From Albugo candida (lineage: Eukaryota > Oomycota > Peronosporomycetes > Albuginales > Albuginaceae): 64,000 bases of DNA. The stretch lies in assembly GCA_905220665.1 (NCBI GenBank), contig CAJNAR010000001.1, forward strand, positions 496,001-560,000, in the 5' to 3' direction. The stretch's first letter is position 1; every line of letters begins with the position of its first letter. The position numbers were made by a program, and so were the translations under genes. Under the pieces are notes generated by a model. It was given only the letters and a program-made list of their open reading frames with translations, did not search any database and was not told the origin of the DNA. Shown in pieces: positions 1 through 8,665 of this stretch.

Positions 1-2
1 AG

Positions 3-1301
3 AAGTTACTACAAGAGCAGAGAGAAAGACGCAAACTGGAAAAGAAAAAGATGAAAGCTTCTAATCACAACGATGCACCGCTACTGGTGCCTTCTCCTAT
101 CTCTGATAAAATACAGGAAAGAATCGACCTAAAGCACAGCGTACAGCGAGCAGATATGGTGGTCATAGTATTGGACGCTCGTGATCCTCAAGGGTGTCGT
201 GCTCTTTCATTAGAAGATGGCCTTATTGCAAAGGGAAGCAAAAAAGTTGTTCTTGTGCTTACAAAAATAGACTTAGTACCTACCGAAGTAGCACAAAAGT
301 GGATAACATACTTGCGGCGTTTTTACCCAACCATTCCTGTCCGAGGCTTGAATGAGCACAGGCCAGCGATTGTGCCAAAGAGCAAGCATCTACGTGGGAA
401 GAACGCTGTGCATGATCGTTTACAAGCACTTAGCGAAATGAGAGACAATGGCAATGTTGAACCACTGCGATACTTCCTTAAAAGATTTGGAGAAAAGCAC
501 AAAAAAGCCAACTCATGCGAAAAGCTTCATATCGCAATATTAGGATACTCGAATGTTGGCAAAAGTACCCTTATTAATGCATTGAAGAAAAGACAACTTG
601 TGGCTATAAATGCGGTGTCACATGCTCCTCAACTAGCTATCAATGTACCGTTTGATGAACATAGTGTCTTGATTGATTGCCCATCAATGGACCCAGAATA
701 TAGCGATCCATCGTCTGTTCTGATGCGTCATAGTATTGCAGGCTTGACTGTAGAGGACCCTGTTATGTGTGTAAAGACGCTCTTGGATCGCGGCACTGAT
801 AAAATGGACTTGATGCAGAGCTTGCAAATATCCAATTTCCAAGATCATGAAGATTTACTACAGAAGCTAGCAATCAAAAAGGGTATCTTACGTAAAGGAG
901 GAGATCCAGACGTGCTGGCAACGGCTCGAAAGCTGCTGCATGATTTTGGAACCGGTGAGCAGTCCGTTGTTTGCTTGCCTCCACTCAAGTCTAGATCACG
1001 GTTCGAAATGCCTCCTTGGTTCCACAAAGTGGATCTGGCAGAGGTTCGTTCCAGCTTTTTTGAGTAGGGATTTCGACTGCTGATATAATCGTGCTTGTAG
1101 CTGAACAACTTGGAAGTGGCATTATGGCAATCCAATCCGAGTAATCATAAAAAAATCATCAAAATCCAGACATGTTCAGCGCTACATCAAGTGGGAGACT
1201 TTACTGAATACGATTTGATAATGGGAACACTTCCAGAATGTGATGGTCTTACTTCAGATGAGGAGGATAGCATGGATGAGGACGAGGAACAGGTGGAGTA
1301 G
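3..1301 (+). CDS. Nucleostemin/GNL3L-type circularly permuted GTPase (5' partial)
   Basis: Exons 3-1043 and 1101-1301, with a 57-nt GT-AG intron. The frame is open to the left window edge and begins with a Lys/Glu/Arg-rich stretch like the basic N-terminus of this family, so the true start lies outside. Motif order is permuted: the VLDARDPQGCR segment and G4 (TKID) come before the P-loop GYSNVGKS. Such proteins are nucleolar or nuclear GTPases in large ribosomal subunit biogenesis and export. After the domain come the conserved KKGILRKGGDPD helical region and, in exon 2, an acidic Asp/Glu tail. The G3 motif, normally DxPG, reads DCPS, and the preceding switch segment diverges from the family, so nucleotide handling may be altered. 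A first-exon stop at 1067 would give a shorter form. Family assignment is firm; the exact orthologue (GNL3, GNL3L, Nug1) is not settled. Confidence 0.87.
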
Positions 1302-2330
1302 ACTGGGAGTAGATTTCTTGAGCACACTCTAGATGTGGTACATACTGATCAATAGCTTCGCATATTCCTTCAAAATGAACAGAGACTGTATTTGCACATT
1401 TGTTCTACGGGCCCGCTGAAAAACTCTAAAGAGAAGTGCTGCAAGGACTCGCTAGGATATACATCCCACGCTAAGCACAGACGTGATTATATTCATCGTG
1501 CCAAGTTGTCAGCCATTTCGGAGGTGCTCAGTATCACGGAGTTTGCATGCTTGCCAAAACATGTCGGGTGGATGCTTAATGTAATCCTCCTCTGATGCTA
1601 TAAACTTTTGTCGTCATAAGCTGAAGCATGGCACAAATAATATGAGCTCGTGTACTCGACCCCACATCGGGCTACTCATACCGATCTTAGCAATCGGACT
1701 GATTCATTAATCTTGTATAACTGGAGTGTGTTTTATAGCGATTGTGCATTAGAGCTGCAACGAGGCGTGCCCTTGCTTGGACGGTGTGATAAGTAAAACT
1801 TGGAAGAAACAAAGGAAGGTAGTTCTGCGAAAGTAATCAGTTTTGAGACTGTAATTGCAGGACACTCTGGAACAGCGCCAAGTGCTTAGTGCTGAATCGT
1901 AGTAGGGGTCAATGACTAGATATGCATTCTAATGACTGCATACGTGACAGCTTTCTGATTGAATTGATCATGCGAAAGCGCAGCTGTATTATTGTTGTTC
2001 AGAGCGCCGAAATATAAAATACGGTGCTCCATGCTAGCAACAAAGTCCTTGTATATTTTGAAGACCTGAACATGAATGGGGACAATGTTTGCCACAATAG
2101 ATCGTCAGAAGTACATAGATTGACAAAAAAAGACGCTTGCGTCCAGCCTTCACTATCAGATCACCGATACAAGCGGTCTAATATGACATAAGCCTTTTGT
2201 AGATTCAGTATGAAGGAAAACATAATTTGTGTTTTTTGCATGACAGCGCGTTAGGGCAGTAGTATATAAAGACGAGCGTAATTGAGAAAAAGGTATTTTA
2301 AATGCACTGTATTCCTGTCAGAGATAGGTC
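1302..2330. other. Intergenic, no gene recognised
   Basis: About 1 kb between the GTPase and the convergent Kazal gene. Only short non-coding-looking frames are present; no RNA gene or repeat was recognised. Confidence 0.5.
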
Positions 2331-2969
2331 CTAGTCTTGACAAGGTGTGATTGCTGGGTCGTCACACATTGCAAAGCTGCGATAACACTTGTTAGAGAAT
2401 GTTTTCCACATGCCTCTTACTTGTCCACACACAGGATCAAATTGATCAATGCAGTAAAAGTCACAGTCCGAGCATTTACCGTTCTTCAATCTCGTCAAAT
2501 TTTCAAATTTTTGCTGAGCATTTTCTAATGCGCATTGACTCACATAGTTGTATCGGTCGCTTCCACAGACCACGCTCGCTTCATTGATCACTGCTGGGCA
2601 ACTAATGTTGGATTTTTGTATGTTAACTTGAGCACACTCCAAGTCAATTCCTGACAGGCTTGGGTCATAGCACTGCATACGTTCAAATTCGCACCGATTT
2701 GAATACTCAAAGCCATCCGATCCACAAACTCGCAAAGTCGAAAAAGATGAACATCTGATCAAATGGCAGAATGAATTTTTTCTTCGTTGCATGCATGGTC
2801 CACTTTTGAATTTTGTAGGCGCACCGGGTGTGTTTTTCATAATACATTCGTTCCAATACGTCAAACCATCAGAGCCACATAGTGGTGTGTAGTCAGTATT
2901 GCAAGGTAGCATTTGATTTCCACCATTGACTGGTGATGAAAGACAACTAAGGAACAGCAGGCGCAACAT
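2331..2969 (-). CDS. Secreted four-domain Kazal-like protease inhibitor
   Basis: Single exon, 212 aa, starting at the ATG at 2969 (an upstream extension has only a TTG). The N-terminus MLRLLFLSCLSSPVNGG is a signal peptide. Four Cys-rich Kazal-like modules follow, three with the CGSDG/CGSDR-type motif: about residues 20-60 (LCGSDGLTYWNEC), 64-108 (VCGSDGFEYSNRC), 119-165 (VCGSDRYNYVSQC) and 166-212 (VCGQ...NKCY). Module spacing is irregular and the last is the most divergent. In oomycetes, secreted Kazal inhibitors (the EPI class) act in the host apoplast against subtilisin-like serine proteases; that role is inferred here from family and signal peptide. No membrane anchor is seen. The P1 residues that set specificity cannot be assigned with confidence by eye. 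Confidence 0.85.
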   Translation of the reverse strand: MLRLLFLSCLSSPVNGGNQMLPCNTDYTPLCGSDGLTYWNECIMKNTPGAPTKFKSGPCMQRRKNSFCHLIRCSSFSTLRVCGSDGFEYSNRCEFERMQCYDPSLSGIDLECAQVNIQKSNISCPAVINEASVVCGSDRYNYVSQCALENAQQKFENLTRLKNGKCSDCDFYCIDQFDPVCGQVRGMWKTFSNKCYRSFAMCDDPAITPCQD

Positions 2970-3450
2970 TGTAGAATGGGGAAATAGTACGAGGCTGGAC
3001 GCGTGATTCAATAACGACTGCGTGGGCGAAAGTGCAAGCTGACTATAAGTAACAAGTACATGCTGAGAGAGTCACCACCCAGTGGCTACAGCTGCTGTAA
3101 AAAGATCGTCCCTTTTTGCAGATCTATATGCTGATATTGAATGGTGACGTAGGCCATGTTTTCTTGCGGTCGACTTGCTACACTCTCAAGGTGCGTGCAA
3201 AATAGACGGGCGCTATTTCCCCAACAGAAGAATCTGCTGTATTCGAAGACTTTTACCATTGCAATATATTTTAATCAAGTGTAGCATTCATGGATGATTT
3301 TATGCTAACCTGACTTTTTGATGTGCCAGCTGCTAGTCTTTGGATGTTAATCCGATAAAAAGAATTCGACGAAAGAGAAGTTTATCGAAGCTTGTGGAAG
3401 TGATTTTGTAGCTACGCTTACAAATCTCTTCTAAATGGGCTGTAGAATAG

Positions 3451-3537
3451 TCGAATGCAGCCATTGAGATGGATGCCTTCATAAATTTCGTCGAATGTAG
3501 CCATTGAGAAGGATGCCTTCATAAATTCCGTCGAATA
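3451..3537. repeat. 40-bp direct tandem repeat, two copies plus a stub
   Basis: Unit 1 is 3451-3490 and unit 2 is 3491-3530, with three mismatches in 40. A third unit begins at 3531 and stops after about 7 bases. No coding meaning is visible. Confidence 0.9.
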
Positions 3538-3819
3538 TCAGCCAAAGTCACAACGCGAGAGAAGCTAGCCATGTACGTCCTCTAGAGAGAGAAAATAGCG
3601 CAGACATCCACAAAATCAATTTATTCATTCGAGCGATAGGACACTTTCAATCTGATACTGTAGCATCCATTTTATCGCACGCACCCCTTTCACAACAGAC
3701 CGTCGGCAGAAAGAGTCAGTTTACATTTGTCAGGCGTTGCATATGATTGAGTTGCCTACTAAATTACTTTGCTTTTTCTCATGCTGCTCATATATATTGT
3801 ACAGTATCACAGCGCCTTG

Positions 3820-4507
3820 TACTGTCGAAAAAGATTAGTTATCTCCAATATCAGAGCCGTTGCTCACGAGCTACACCCATATATGAATCGCTTTACAGCC
3901 GAGCTGAGTCGTCCTACGGTTCAATATCATAAGTGTGCCAAGGCGGAGTCTCTGTGGCGGCTTGTAAATTGTTTTCATCTGTATCTTGCCGCCAATAATT
4001 CTGTTCGGCAGTTTCTACATACCGTTGAAAGAGAACTTTAGCGCCTCCAAAAATATCAACAACGACTTGGGCTTATTCGCTCACGATCGGTGCCACCCGT
4101 CTTTGTATTTGCTTCTTTTTCACTCTCTTCGGGACGTGGAAGTACCTTCCGACGACTTTTGTGCTTTTTGCATCAGCTCGTTCATTTATGTTTGCTCGAC
4201 AAGATATCTCGTCACGATCGATATCAGCGAAAGTTCATTAACGACTTTTCTATCTGGTCTACGATTATATGCAAAAGCAGAAAAGCTTACTTGATAATTC
4301 GAAGAGCATGATCCCCTAGAGCGAGCATGAGCGAGCTTTTAGCTCTCAGGCGGCACACGACGTGCTTCATTTGTCAAGTCTAATTTGCCTTATAGCACTC
4401 CACATCGAGAATCATCGCAGCAGAAGCGCTTGCGGAGCTATCTCAGTCAGGTGAAGACCAGTCATTGAGGTCAATTGGGCCACACTGGATCCAGAATCAA
4501 TGATCTT
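3820..4507 (+). pseudogene. Decayed ORF with in-frame stops, unknown family
   Basis: One reading frame (frame of 3826) runs from a possible splice acceptor near 3826 to about 4507 with protein-like composition, broken by TAG at 4039-4041, TGA near 4312 and several later stops. The first open piece holds VAHELHPYMNRF and LWRLVNCFHLYL; the second resumes directly after the TAG with RLQKYQQRLGLIRSRSVPP. No domain was recognised. It could be a pseudogene, or a gene whose introns were not resolved. Overlapping frames in this stretch look like shadows. Confidence 0.3.
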
Positions 4508-5097
4508 CAGATTGCTGCAACATCTTATGATAGCTAGGTGTAATAAGAATTAAAAATATCCCCGATTTCATCGCCAGAATGGTCAGTTTGGTTCTGTTAT
4601 TTGCGTGCATACCTGTTTCACTCTTTTGCAAGGGAAGACTATCGTAACCATAAAGCATGTACAATTTTAGAACGTTGAAAAGTGCATACAAATCGTGTCA
4701 TCCTCATGGAATACCGGAACCAGCGATCTCACCAAGATACAAAAGGGATTCTGTAGGGTTTTATGTTTATACACATACTAAGCGATCCCAGTATGCACTG
4801 TGCATTTTTGACCATTTCTTTCTGTAATAAGATGTCAGTGCTCGTGCAATGCTATCGGCTTATATGTTGTTCGGAAGCTTTTCTCATGCAATCTGAAAGC
4901 AAGCTGCTGAGATGCAGTAGGTACTCTTTTCTACTCAGACTTTTTTTCGTCAATGACCACGATGGCTAATTGATTATACATAATTTTATGTCAGTTCATG
5001 ATTCTATGGTCGATAAAGATGCTTTGTTTTGCGCCCTCTATAGGTTTATGATGGAGCAGTATCATCATTATATTTGCTTAGGAGCGAGGAGTGCTAA
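4508..5097. other. Intergenic, no gene recognised
   Basis: AT-rich sequence with only short frames on both strands; nothing recognised. Confidence 0.4.
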
Positions 5098-5363
5098 GGA
5101 AATCTTCTCAAGAAGTCTTTTCACGGTCATAAAACTCTGGATGCTAAGTATTTTATTCCGTTAGATAAATTTACTCGATTTAGTCTCAACCGAGCCACCA
5201 AAGAGGCAGAATTTTCAATGTTGTGCTCGAGCCTTTTTAATTGCAACAAAAAAATTCCTCAAACTCGACGAGAGAAAGTTGCGTCTTCACGCTGCCATAA
5301 TTTGATTCAAACACACTCGCTTTCTATAAATATTGTGCAAAAGGTTGAGGAGTCTGCAGCTTG
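5098..5363 (+). pseudogene. Orphan open frame without start, unknown
   Basis: An open frame of about 88 codons (5098 to the TGA at 5361-5363) begins straight after a stop and has no early ATG. Its sequence, including DAKYFIPLDKF and CNKKIPQTRREKV, looks protein-like, but upstream exons could not be joined and no family was recognised. It may be a gene remnant or a terminal exon. Confidence 0.22.
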
Positions 5364-5801
5364 ATATGAGTGGGTCCATTATTGCAAGGCAAAGACTTCA
5401 AATGTATACATTCTAGGTATTGTTAGTCACTTGTCCCCAGCAGGATGTCTGTGCACCTCACTCCGAATGCTGAAGGGTTGGCTACAAGTATGGAGCGTGT
5501 AAACAATCTATAACACGAAGGTTGCACACAACAATGCATACTCTCTCAGAAAGAGAGGTATGGATTCAACTGGTACGATTCTTGACGAACAAGCGTATGC
5601 TTGTTCAATGCCTGTCTAGCCACAGTAATTTATGCTTGGTTCGTTTCAGACATGAATTAGAAAACATGTCTAGATCTGGAAGTATCGCATTTACAAATTT
5701 ATATTCGCATGTATTTCGCAGTGTCCGCGCCAATGAAAAGTTCCTTAATTGCTCTATAAAGCTGCACTTCAATACTGACCCCTATATCAATTGCAATCAA
5801 A
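5364..5801. other. Intergenic upstream of the PolX-domain gene
   Basis: No convincing coding signal; a 147-codon frame starting at 5522 overlaps the next gene in another frame and is judged a shadow. Confidence 0.4.
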
Positions 5802-6607
5802 ATGAGTCGAGAAAAAAGCCGACAAGCGGCCAAAGATTTGTTAGAGCTATGCAAAGAAGAAGGAGTCAAAGTTCCGACGGTAGAGAATGCAATCTGTGCA
5901 CTCACTATTTCAAGGTTTTTAGTAACGTTGATTTGAGTACAGAATGCTCGAAATGCAATGGTTGAAGCCGGCACTATGCTGAATTCGACAAAAGAAAATG
6001 TATGTTGCAGAATATGCACTATCCTTTACAAGCTCATTTAGACGATCGTGGCGCCTAATTAGGGAGATTTTTCTGTGCAAAATGCACTTCAGGTGTGTCA
6101 ATCCATTATGTATTTGTGTGTAATCGTTCCAATGAATAATGACAAAACTATTAGGAAATGATAAAAAAATTTGGGAAAATATCTCCAGAAAAAAGCGATG
6201 AACAACTGAAGACCGTAGAAGAATCGCAATCGAAGCGAAGACTGAAACGAAAAGGCTCGTCTGTTGAGGAAGAGAGTGAGTCGATTCAAACACAAAAAAA
6301 TGGCGATGATAGTGAGAAACAGGAGCGGAAAAAGTCGAAACCAGTAGCTACGTGTAAAGAAAATCAGGCATTAGCAGAAATTTTTGGAGAGTTAGCTGGT
6401 TTCGAATTCAAACGCGGTGAGCGATTCAAGGGTGGGACGTATTCAAAAGCAGCAAAAGCAATACGGGATGCAGATGAAGTAATATCCAGTGGAAAACAAG
6501 CGCAGAAGTTGAAAGGAATTGGGAAGTCGACGGGTGCAAAGATCGACGAGTTTCTCGAAACGGGCACATTGAGCGTGCTCGAAGAGTACCGAGCTGGTAA
6601 CCTATAA
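5802..6607 (+). CDS. Stand-alone DNA polymerase X 8-kDa (lyase-type HhH) domain protein
   Basis: Proposed exons 5802-5879, 5943-5999 and 6155-6607, giving 195 aa in phase; if the first exons are wrong, an ATG at 6158 still opens the main ORF. The C-terminal about 80 residues match the N-terminal domain of polymerase beta/lambda: LAEIFGELAGFEF, then YSKAAKAIRDADEVI, the helix-hairpin-helix LKGIGKSTGAKIDEFLETG and LSVLEEY. The Lys-Ile-Asp-Glu-Phe segment aligns with the polymerase beta region holding the 5'-dRP lyase lysine, so lyase or DNA-binding activity is plausible. A Lys/Glu-rich, probably disordered linker precedes it, likely nuclear. The protein ends at the TAA after this domain: no palm or finger polymerase domain follows before COX17. 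Intron 2 (155 nt) is longer than most here and could hide another exon. Confidence 0.72.
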
Positions 6608-7013
6608 TAAAACACACGAGTATTTCCTCTACGTATTAGCACCATCTCAAAGAAGCAAATACTCCTCCAATTATGACAGCAATCTTCCTATAAGCTATTT
6701 CTTACGGTACCTCTAGTGTTAAACGCCTTCATAGGAATTTAGCAGCCGATATGTTCAAGCAGTGATAATTTGCATTCTAGTCAGTGAATTTCCCCGCTTG
6801 CACAACGTGCAATTTCTCGAATACTTTTGCAGATTCTTTTGTTGGCAACGTTCATTGTAAGTTTTGCAAACGCTCTATCATAAGGCTGTTGTATCGAGAA
6901 CGATCAAATCCGACTATGTGCAATTGATGTAAAATTATGATCATGTTAGTTTGCTTGTCGATTAAATATAAGTTGATACGAGACAGCTTCTGTCTTAGTC
7001 TATGTATCGATGT
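6608..7013. other. Intergenic between convergent genes
   Basis: About 400 bp between the 3' ends of the PolX-domain gene and COX17; no further gene seen. Confidence 0.5.
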
Positions 7014-7202
7014 TCAATTGACATAAAAGCCTTCAGCTCGTAGACATGCTTTATGAGCTTCAATCACATTTGCGCACTGATCTTCTCCATTTGTGACTAC
7101 ACACAGATCGCGAGCTTGTTTAGTTTCTGGGCATGCGCAACAGATCTTCTTTCGTGGTTTTCCCAGGTCTTGGTTCTCTTGTTTCTGCGATGCTGCATCC
7201 AT
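7014..7202 (-). CDS. COX17: Cytochrome c oxidase copper chaperone COX17
   Basis: A 62-aa single-exon ORF starting at the ATG at 7202. The core [15 protein letters not shown] has the adjacent copper-binding cysteines (CCxC) of Cox17, followed by the twin CX9C pattern ([13 protein letters not shown] and [11 protein letters not shown]) that forms the helical hairpin in the mitochondrial intermembrane space. Cox17 delivers copper to Sco1 and Cox11 for cytochrome oxidase assembly and is imported through the Mia40 disulfide relay. Length and C-terminal LRAEGF-type ending are normal for the family. It is transcribed in the same direction as the RBM22-like gene, 166 bp downstream of that gene's stop. 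Confidence 0.96.
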   Translation of the reverse strand: MDAASQKQENQDLGKPRKKICCACPETKQARDLCVVTNGEDQCANVIEAHKACLRAEGFYVN

Positions 7203-7367
7203 TAAATTTCTCTGCGTTTAAAAAACGATTGTGCCAATTGGCTATTAATGCTGCCAATGGTAGCGACGAGCAATGAACAATACGTTGCCAATTGGCTCGA
7301 ACTCGGCAATTCGTATCGCTTGTGAGAATTATCGTTCGTGTTCAAATTTAAACATGCAGTCTAAGTT

Positions 7368-8204
7368 CTACTTCTCGACTGATAATGGCTCCATCGGCGA
7401 AATTGGTGGAGGTGGCTTGGGAATGCTTATAGTGCTACTATCTTTCGGAGGAGATGGCGGTGGTAATGGTGGAGGTGGTGGCTTCTTGCTTTTCTTCCTG
7501 GTCGGTTCCGTGACGTCATTATTCGTTGATATTTTCCGTATTTGTCGATTAAGCATTGACTGTGCAACAGGATCGTTTTGGCCGTGGAAACGATCGCGTA
7601 TGTTCTGGTGACTGAGTGGATCGTTCTTGTCTTTGGGTAACTCGTGAAGATACGGACACTCTTCTCCACGGGTGCATTCACCTCGAGCGAAAAATGAACA
7701 CAGATGCGGTCGATTGCGTGCATAATGAGGCTCTTTTCGAGCTAATTGCACCAGAGTACCGTTTGTGCCACTCATGGTGTCATAAGCCGAGACTTTCCCT
7801 TCCTGTTCAAGCATGCGGTTGTGTTGTTGTGCAAACCATTCTCGATTTGCTTCGCTTTCGGGGACAGCCATGAGTGCTTGGCCATTCTCACTCGCTAGAA
7901 ATGCATCACGAACTTGTACAGGAAGATTGTATGCCAAGTCAAGTACACATGTCTGGCATACATTCTTTAATCGAGCACATGTTTGACAAATCTCTGTCTT
8001 TTTGTATCGCGTTCGCTTGCCTGGTTTCCATCGGAAGACTGTGAAGGGACGCTCGCAGATTTTACACGCTTGACCAAACGATTCTTTCATCATACGAATG
8101 TAGGGGTTATCTCCGAGGCACGTTTCACATAGTTGCGGGAAATCTTCGCTTTCCCACGCCGATTTGGTTGGGTCGGCTTTGATCCCGAAGCCGCGTTCAG
8201 TCAT
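7368..8204 (-). CDS. RBM22: RBM22/Cwc2-like splicing factor lacking its RRM
   Basis: A 278-aa single exon; the ATG at 8204 is preferred over the preceding GTG. It carries the diagnostic N-terminus (DFPQLCETCLGDNPYIRM, then CKICERPFTVFRWKPG, then CQTCARLKNVCQTC), which in RBM22/Cwc2/Ecm2 proteins forms the zinc-binding part of the catalytic spliceosome core, and a CCCH zinc finger (CSFFARGECTRGEECPYLH, about residues 170-190). The conserved NDPLSHQNIRDRFHG linker follows. In known RBM22 proteins an RRM follows this linker; here the sequence passes straight into a Lys-rich patch and a Pro-rich tail (PPPPPLPPPSPP) and stops. No RRM coding sequence was found before COX17. Proteins of this family contact the U6 internal stem-loop and catalytic RNA. 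Antisense ORFs here are shadows of the proline-rich repeat. Confidence 0.92.
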   Translation of the reverse strand: MTERGFGIKADPTKSAWESEDFPQLCETCLGDNPYIRMMKESFGQACKICERPFTVFRWKPGKRTRYKKTEICQTCARLKNVCQTCVLDLAYNLPVQVRDAFLASENGQALMAVPESEANREWFAQQHNRMLEQEGKVSAYDTMSGTNGTLVQLARKEPHYARNRPHLCSFFARGECTRGEECPYLHELPKDKNDPLSHQNIRDRFHGQNDPVAQSMLNRQIRKISTNNDVTEPTRKKSKKPPPPPLPPPSPPKDSSTISIPKPPPPISPMEPLSVEK

Positions 8205-8231
8205 CACGGGAGATGGTACACGTATGTAACA

Positions 8232-8665
8232 TTAAGTACGTACATGTTCGCAAAGTAGATTTTTATTTATGAAGCTCGCATGAGATGCATAGAAGACATC
8301 GCAGCTCCTAATAACCGCGATCATTTCCGGCGGTCCTGATAGCGTTTTGACTGGCATAGAGCAATATCCGTTCAAAAATTGCGTAAAAGTATCAGATGTC
8401 ACTGCATTTCTCAATATCATTCTAGTCACTTCGTTGAGGCTCTTTGCCACGAAATAAGCTGGATAGCTTGGCGAGATGACAATTCATGTATGTGATCTCT
8501 AGTCTGTTCATTGCTACCTAATATCGCTATAGAAGACTCTAATTGCGACAATTTTGGTTTAGCTGCATCAACAGCTTGACAAGAGCAGACTTTTGAGCCA
8601 GACGTCCTACACGGCTTTTCAGGCGTTCGAGGGATGGTAAAAGACCAAGTGATATTGAGACTCAC
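8232..8665 (-). CDS. Hypothetical protein fragments
   Basis: Two minus-strand frames overlap: 8426-8665 and 8232-8450. Their sequences look protein-like (HELSSRQAIQLIS, then MILRNAVTSDTFTQFLNGYC) and can be put in phase only by a 29-nt GT-AG intron (about 8412-8440), shorter than others in this window. No ATG is evident at the 5' end and no family was recognised, so this may be a decaying gene or one with unresolved upstream exons. Confidence 0.25.

Noticed and set aside
7273..7873. Plus-strand Gly-rich and other ORFs opposite RBM22
   Set aside because: The Gly run is the antisense of the proline-rich tail; the sense strand has clear family motifs.
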